From Cupriavidus pauculus (GTDB lineage: Bacteria; Pseudomonadota; Gammaproteobacteria; Burkholderiales; Burkholderiaceae), in NCBI RefSeq assembly GCF_008693385.1, contig NZ_CP044067.1, forward strand, positions 930,001-994,000: a stretch of 64,000 bases of DNA, given 5' to 3'. The notes beneath the pieces are model-generated. The model searched no databases and had not been told where the DNA came from. It saw only the letters and a program-made list of their open reading frames with translations. A program made the translations under genes and the position numbers. Below are positions 61,799 to 64,000 of the stretch, piece after piece; the stretch's first letter is position 1; each line of letters starts with the position of its first letter.

Positions 61799-62965
61799 TT
61801 ATCGCAGCGCATCGATCTCCGCATCGGTCAGCCCAATGCCGCCGAGCACCTCGCGCGTATGCTCGCCCAGCCTTGGCGGCACCGCGGCGTGCCCGCGCTC
61901 GCCATCGAACCGCACCGGCGCACCGGGGAAGCGCAGCGTGCCCATCGCCGGGTCCGCGACCGTATCGAAGAAACCCGTCTCGCGCAGATGCGGATCATCG
62001 ACGAGCTCGTCCAGCCCGTTCACACGCGCCACCGGAATCTGCAGGTCTTCGCAGATGCCGAGCCACTCGTCGGTACCGCGCTCGCGCACGAGCTCGCCCG
62101 TGATTTCGTACAGCGTCTCGATATGCCGCGTGCGCGCCGCGATATCGGCGAAGCGCGCATCGGTGGCCAGGTCGTCTCGGTCCGATGCGCGGAAGAAGTC
62201 GCGCCAGTGCGCATCGGTGTACGGCATCATGCAGACGTACCCGTCGGCGGTCTGATACGGCCGGCGCAGCGGCGCCAGCACGCGCGGATAGCCGGCCCGC
62301 GCGCGCGGCGGCTCGAAGTGCTGGCCGTACAGATGCTCGACGAGGTTGAACGCGACCATCGACTCGAACATCGGCACCTCGACCATCGTGCCCTTGCCGC
62401 CATTGCGCTCGCGTCCCGCCAGCGCCGCCGAGATCGACAGCGCGGCCACGAGACCGCTGGTCTTGTCCGCCGCGATCGTCGGAAAATAGCGCACCGTGCC
62501 CGTCTGCGCGGCCATCAGCGCCGCATTGCCGCACAGGCCCTGGATGATGTCGTCGTAGGCGGGGCGGCCGCCGTAAGGGCCGTCTTCCGCGAAGCCGAGC
62601 AGGCTCACGTAGACCAGCCGCGGATGGCGCGCCATCACGCTGGCGGGATCGAGGTCGAGCTTGCCGAGCTTCTGCGGCCGCATGCTGTGCAGGAAGACGT
62701 CCGCAGTCTCGAGCAACCGGTGCAATGCCTGCTGCGCGGCGGGCTGCTTGAGGTTGAGCACCACGCTCTTCTTGCTGCGGTTGACGCCGAGGAAGATCGC
62801 GGACATGCCGTCTTCGGTCGCCGGCCCCGTCCGGCGCGTGGAGTCGCCGTCGGGCGTCTCCACCTTGATGACCTCCGCGCCGAGGTCCGCCAGCCACTGG
62901 CTCGCGTAGGGCCCCATGACCACGGTGGAGAGATCGACCACGCGAATTCCGGATAGGGGCAACAT
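61799..62965 (-). CDS. CaiB/BaiF family CoA transferase
   Basis: 388 residues from ATG 62965 (CAGGAGA upstream). Class III CoA transferase: LPLSGIRVVDLSTVVMGPYASQWLADLGAEVIKVE, NRSKKSVVLNLK and the catalytic Asp in GRPAYDDIIQG. Transfers CoA to a carboxylic acid without ATP. First gene of the leftward operon through 58040; divergent from the LysR at 63069. Confidence 0.94.
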   Translation of the reverse strand: MLPLSGIRVVDLSTVVMGPYASQWLADLGAEVIKVETPDGDSTRRTGPATEDGMSAIFLGVNRSKKSVVLNLKQPAAQQALHRLLETADVFLHSMRPQKLGKLDLDPASVMARHPRLVYVSLLGFAEDGPYGGRPAYDDIIQGLCGNAALMAAQTGTVRYFPTIAADKTSGLVAALSISAALAGRERNGGKGTMVEVPMFESMVAFNLVEHLYGQHFEPPRARAGYPRVLAPLRRPYQTADGYVCMMPYTDAHWRDFFRASDRDDLATDARFADIAARTRHIETLYEITGELVRERGTDEWLGICEDLQIPVARVNGLDELVDDPHLRETGFFDTVADPAMGTLRFPGAPVRFDGERGHAAVPPRLGEHTREVLGGIGLTDAEIDALR

Positions 62966-63025
62966 GCCGGGTCTCCTGTCTATTTTGTTCGAGGCCAAAG
63001 ACTAGTCCAGCCGAGGGTATTCAGT

Positions 63026-63065
63026 CTAATATTAGTTTTTTAATAACCGATATCGTCTGGATATC
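63026..63065. promoter_or_regulatory. Divergent LysR-type regulatory region
   Basis: The 103-bp gap holds the palindrome CTAATATTAG (63026-63035) and two GATATC elements (63049-63054, 63060-63065) close to the LysR start. The AT-rich symmetric site is a likely LysR box and promoter for the CoA-transferase operon. Confidence 0.5.
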
Positions 63066-63068
63066 ACC

Positions 63069-63995
63069 ATGGATCTGCGCCAGTTGCAGCAGTTCGTCGT
63101 GCTCGCCGAGACCGGCAACTTCCACCGGGCGGCCGAGCGCCTGCATATGGCCCAGCCCCCGCTGTCGATTTCCATCCGCAAGCTCGAGGCCGAACTGGGC
63201 ACGCCGCTGTTCGTGCGCACCACACGCGGCGTGCGGCTGACGCAAGCCGGCGAGGCCGCGCTCAACGATGCCCGGCGCGCACTGTTCCACGCTGGCCAGG
63301 CCCGCGCGGCCGCGGTTTCCGCCGCGCATGGCGAGCGCGGGGCGCTGCGCATCGGTTTCGTGGGGTCCGCCACCTATGCGCTGCTGCCCAAGCTGATTCC
63401 TGCGTTTCGGGACGCCCATCCGGGCATCGAACTGATCCTGCACGAGTCGACATCGGCGTCGATCCTCGACCGCATCGAACGCGGCCAGCTCGATGCGGGC
63501 CTCGTGCGCTTTCCGATCCTGAGCAGCGGCCCGTTCACGCTGCTGCCGCTGGAGTCCGACACCTTCGTCGCGGCCGTGCCGGCCGACAGCGCGTTCGCGC
63601 AGCAATCGGGCATCGCGCTGAAGACGCTGGCCAGCGAACCGTTCATCATGCACCCGAGCGCCGACGTCCCCAACCTGCAGGCCGTGGCGATGCTGATGTG
63701 CCAGCAGGCGGGCTTCGTCCCCCGCATCGCGCAGGAAGCCGTGCAGGTCCAGACCATCGTCAGCCTTGTCGAAAGCGGCCTCGGCGTGGCGCTCGTCCCG
63801 GGCGTCACCGCCCGCTATACCAACCGCCGCGTGCGCTTTCTGCGCATCACGAGCCCTCGCCCCGCAGCCCGCATCGGCATCGCGCTGGCCACGCAGCAGG
63901 ATACGGACGACCGCCATGTCCAGCAGTTTCTGGCCGCGGCTCGGCGGATCGCCGCGCAGGCGCCGTCCGGCGAGGTGCCCGTCGCGCGGTTGTAG
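63069..63995 (+). CDS. LysR family transcriptional regulator
   Basis: 308 residues, complete 5 bp before the window end. Helix-turn-helix LQQFVVLAETGNFHRAAERLHMAQPPLSISIRKLEAELG with the CbbR/BenM-like PPLS; effector domain from about residue 95 (LRIGFVGSATYALLPKLI). Divergent from the CoA-transferase/ACAD operon and its likely activator in response to the pathway substrate. Confidence 0.94.
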   Translation: MDLRQLQQFVVLAETGNFHRAAERLHMAQPPLSISIRKLEAELGTPLFVRTTRGVRLTQAGEAALNDARRALFHAGQARAAAVSAAHGERGALRIGFVGSATYALLPKLIPAFRDAHPGIELILHESTSASILDRIERGQLDAGLVRFPILSSGPFTLLPLESDTFVAAVPADSAFAQQSGIALKTLASEPFIMHPSADVPNLQAVAMLMCQQAGFVPRIAQEAVQVQTIVSLVESGLGVALVPGVTARYTNRRVRFLRITSPRPAARIGIALATQQDTDDRHVQQFLAAARRIAAQAPSGEVPVARL

Positions 63996-64000
63996 CAACA

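Overview
The window is about 64 kb of uniformly GC-rich chromosomal DNA, with dense coding on both strands and no tRNA, rRNA, IS element, prophage or CRISPR array that I can see. Gene content points to a betaproteobacterium of the Burkholderiaceae, most like Cupriavidus/Ralstonia. The markers are three orphan Bug-type (TctC-like) periplasmic receptors, many LysR-type regulators beside small catabolic operons, an OFA-type MFS transporter with its tiny partner protein, a DUF2968 coiled-coil protein, and a DUF2282/DUF692/DUF2063/DoxX operon. The genus is inference. It looks like a metabolically versatile accessory region made of small, locally regulated modules.

Layout. 1-4181: a TPR protein with a C39-peptidase-like domain cut by the left edge, then an AraC regulator divergent from an SDR. 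4248-8595: two PhoX-family Tat lipoproteins; the upstream one (6638-8518) has a good Pho box plus -10 element. 8625-10634: an OhrR/MarR regulator divergent from an exported alpha/beta hydrolase over a palindromic operator, then an Lrp regulator. 10635-12892: a long regulatory region, the OFA transporter, its 40-residue companion and a strong terminator. 12960-16236: an SDR, a two-domain cytochrome c, and an AstE/AspA-like deacylase divergent from an Lrp regulator.

16221-23431: a GntR regulator with two winged helices, divergent from a C45 amidohydrolase and a four-gene peptide/nickel-type ABC transporter. This reads as one uptake-and-hydrolysis system. 23489-31668: a LysR regulator, a GST and a three-domain PNPOx/reductase/ferredoxin fusion. 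Facing them is a leftward cluster (MHS transporter, RidA, MOSC protein, PDR/VanB reductase, XRE-cupin regulator) with a striking set of GTTTCCC/GGGAAAC sites in front of two of its genes.

32394-35780: a probable bufferin operon, made of a secreted Cys-containing precursor, an MNIO enzyme, its partner and a DoxX protein. It converges on an ECF sigma factor/zinc anti-sigma pair. This is the most notable recognised system here. 36302-41923: a Tat-exported epoxide-hydrolase-like protein, an MgtC-like protein, an enoyl-CoA hydratase, a PQQ-type sugar dehydrogenase, a KptA-like protein that lacks the N-terminal lobe, and DUF2968.

42124-52838: two Bug-receptor operons, each divergent from a LysR regulator. 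One carries GGT, a Bug receptor and a GAF protein. The other carries an SDR without the usual catalytic Tyr/Lys, an RraA/aldolase-like protein, a Bug receptor and an FMN hydroxyacid oxidase. Between them lie a 5'-nucleotidase and a YnfA-like protein. 52869-58020: a VOC protein, a small coiled-coil protein, an alpha/beta hydrolase, a short class A PBP and an ArsB-like permease. 58040-63995: a LysR-controlled acyl-CoA operon (CoA transferase, MaoC, Bug, two acyl-CoA dehydrogenases).
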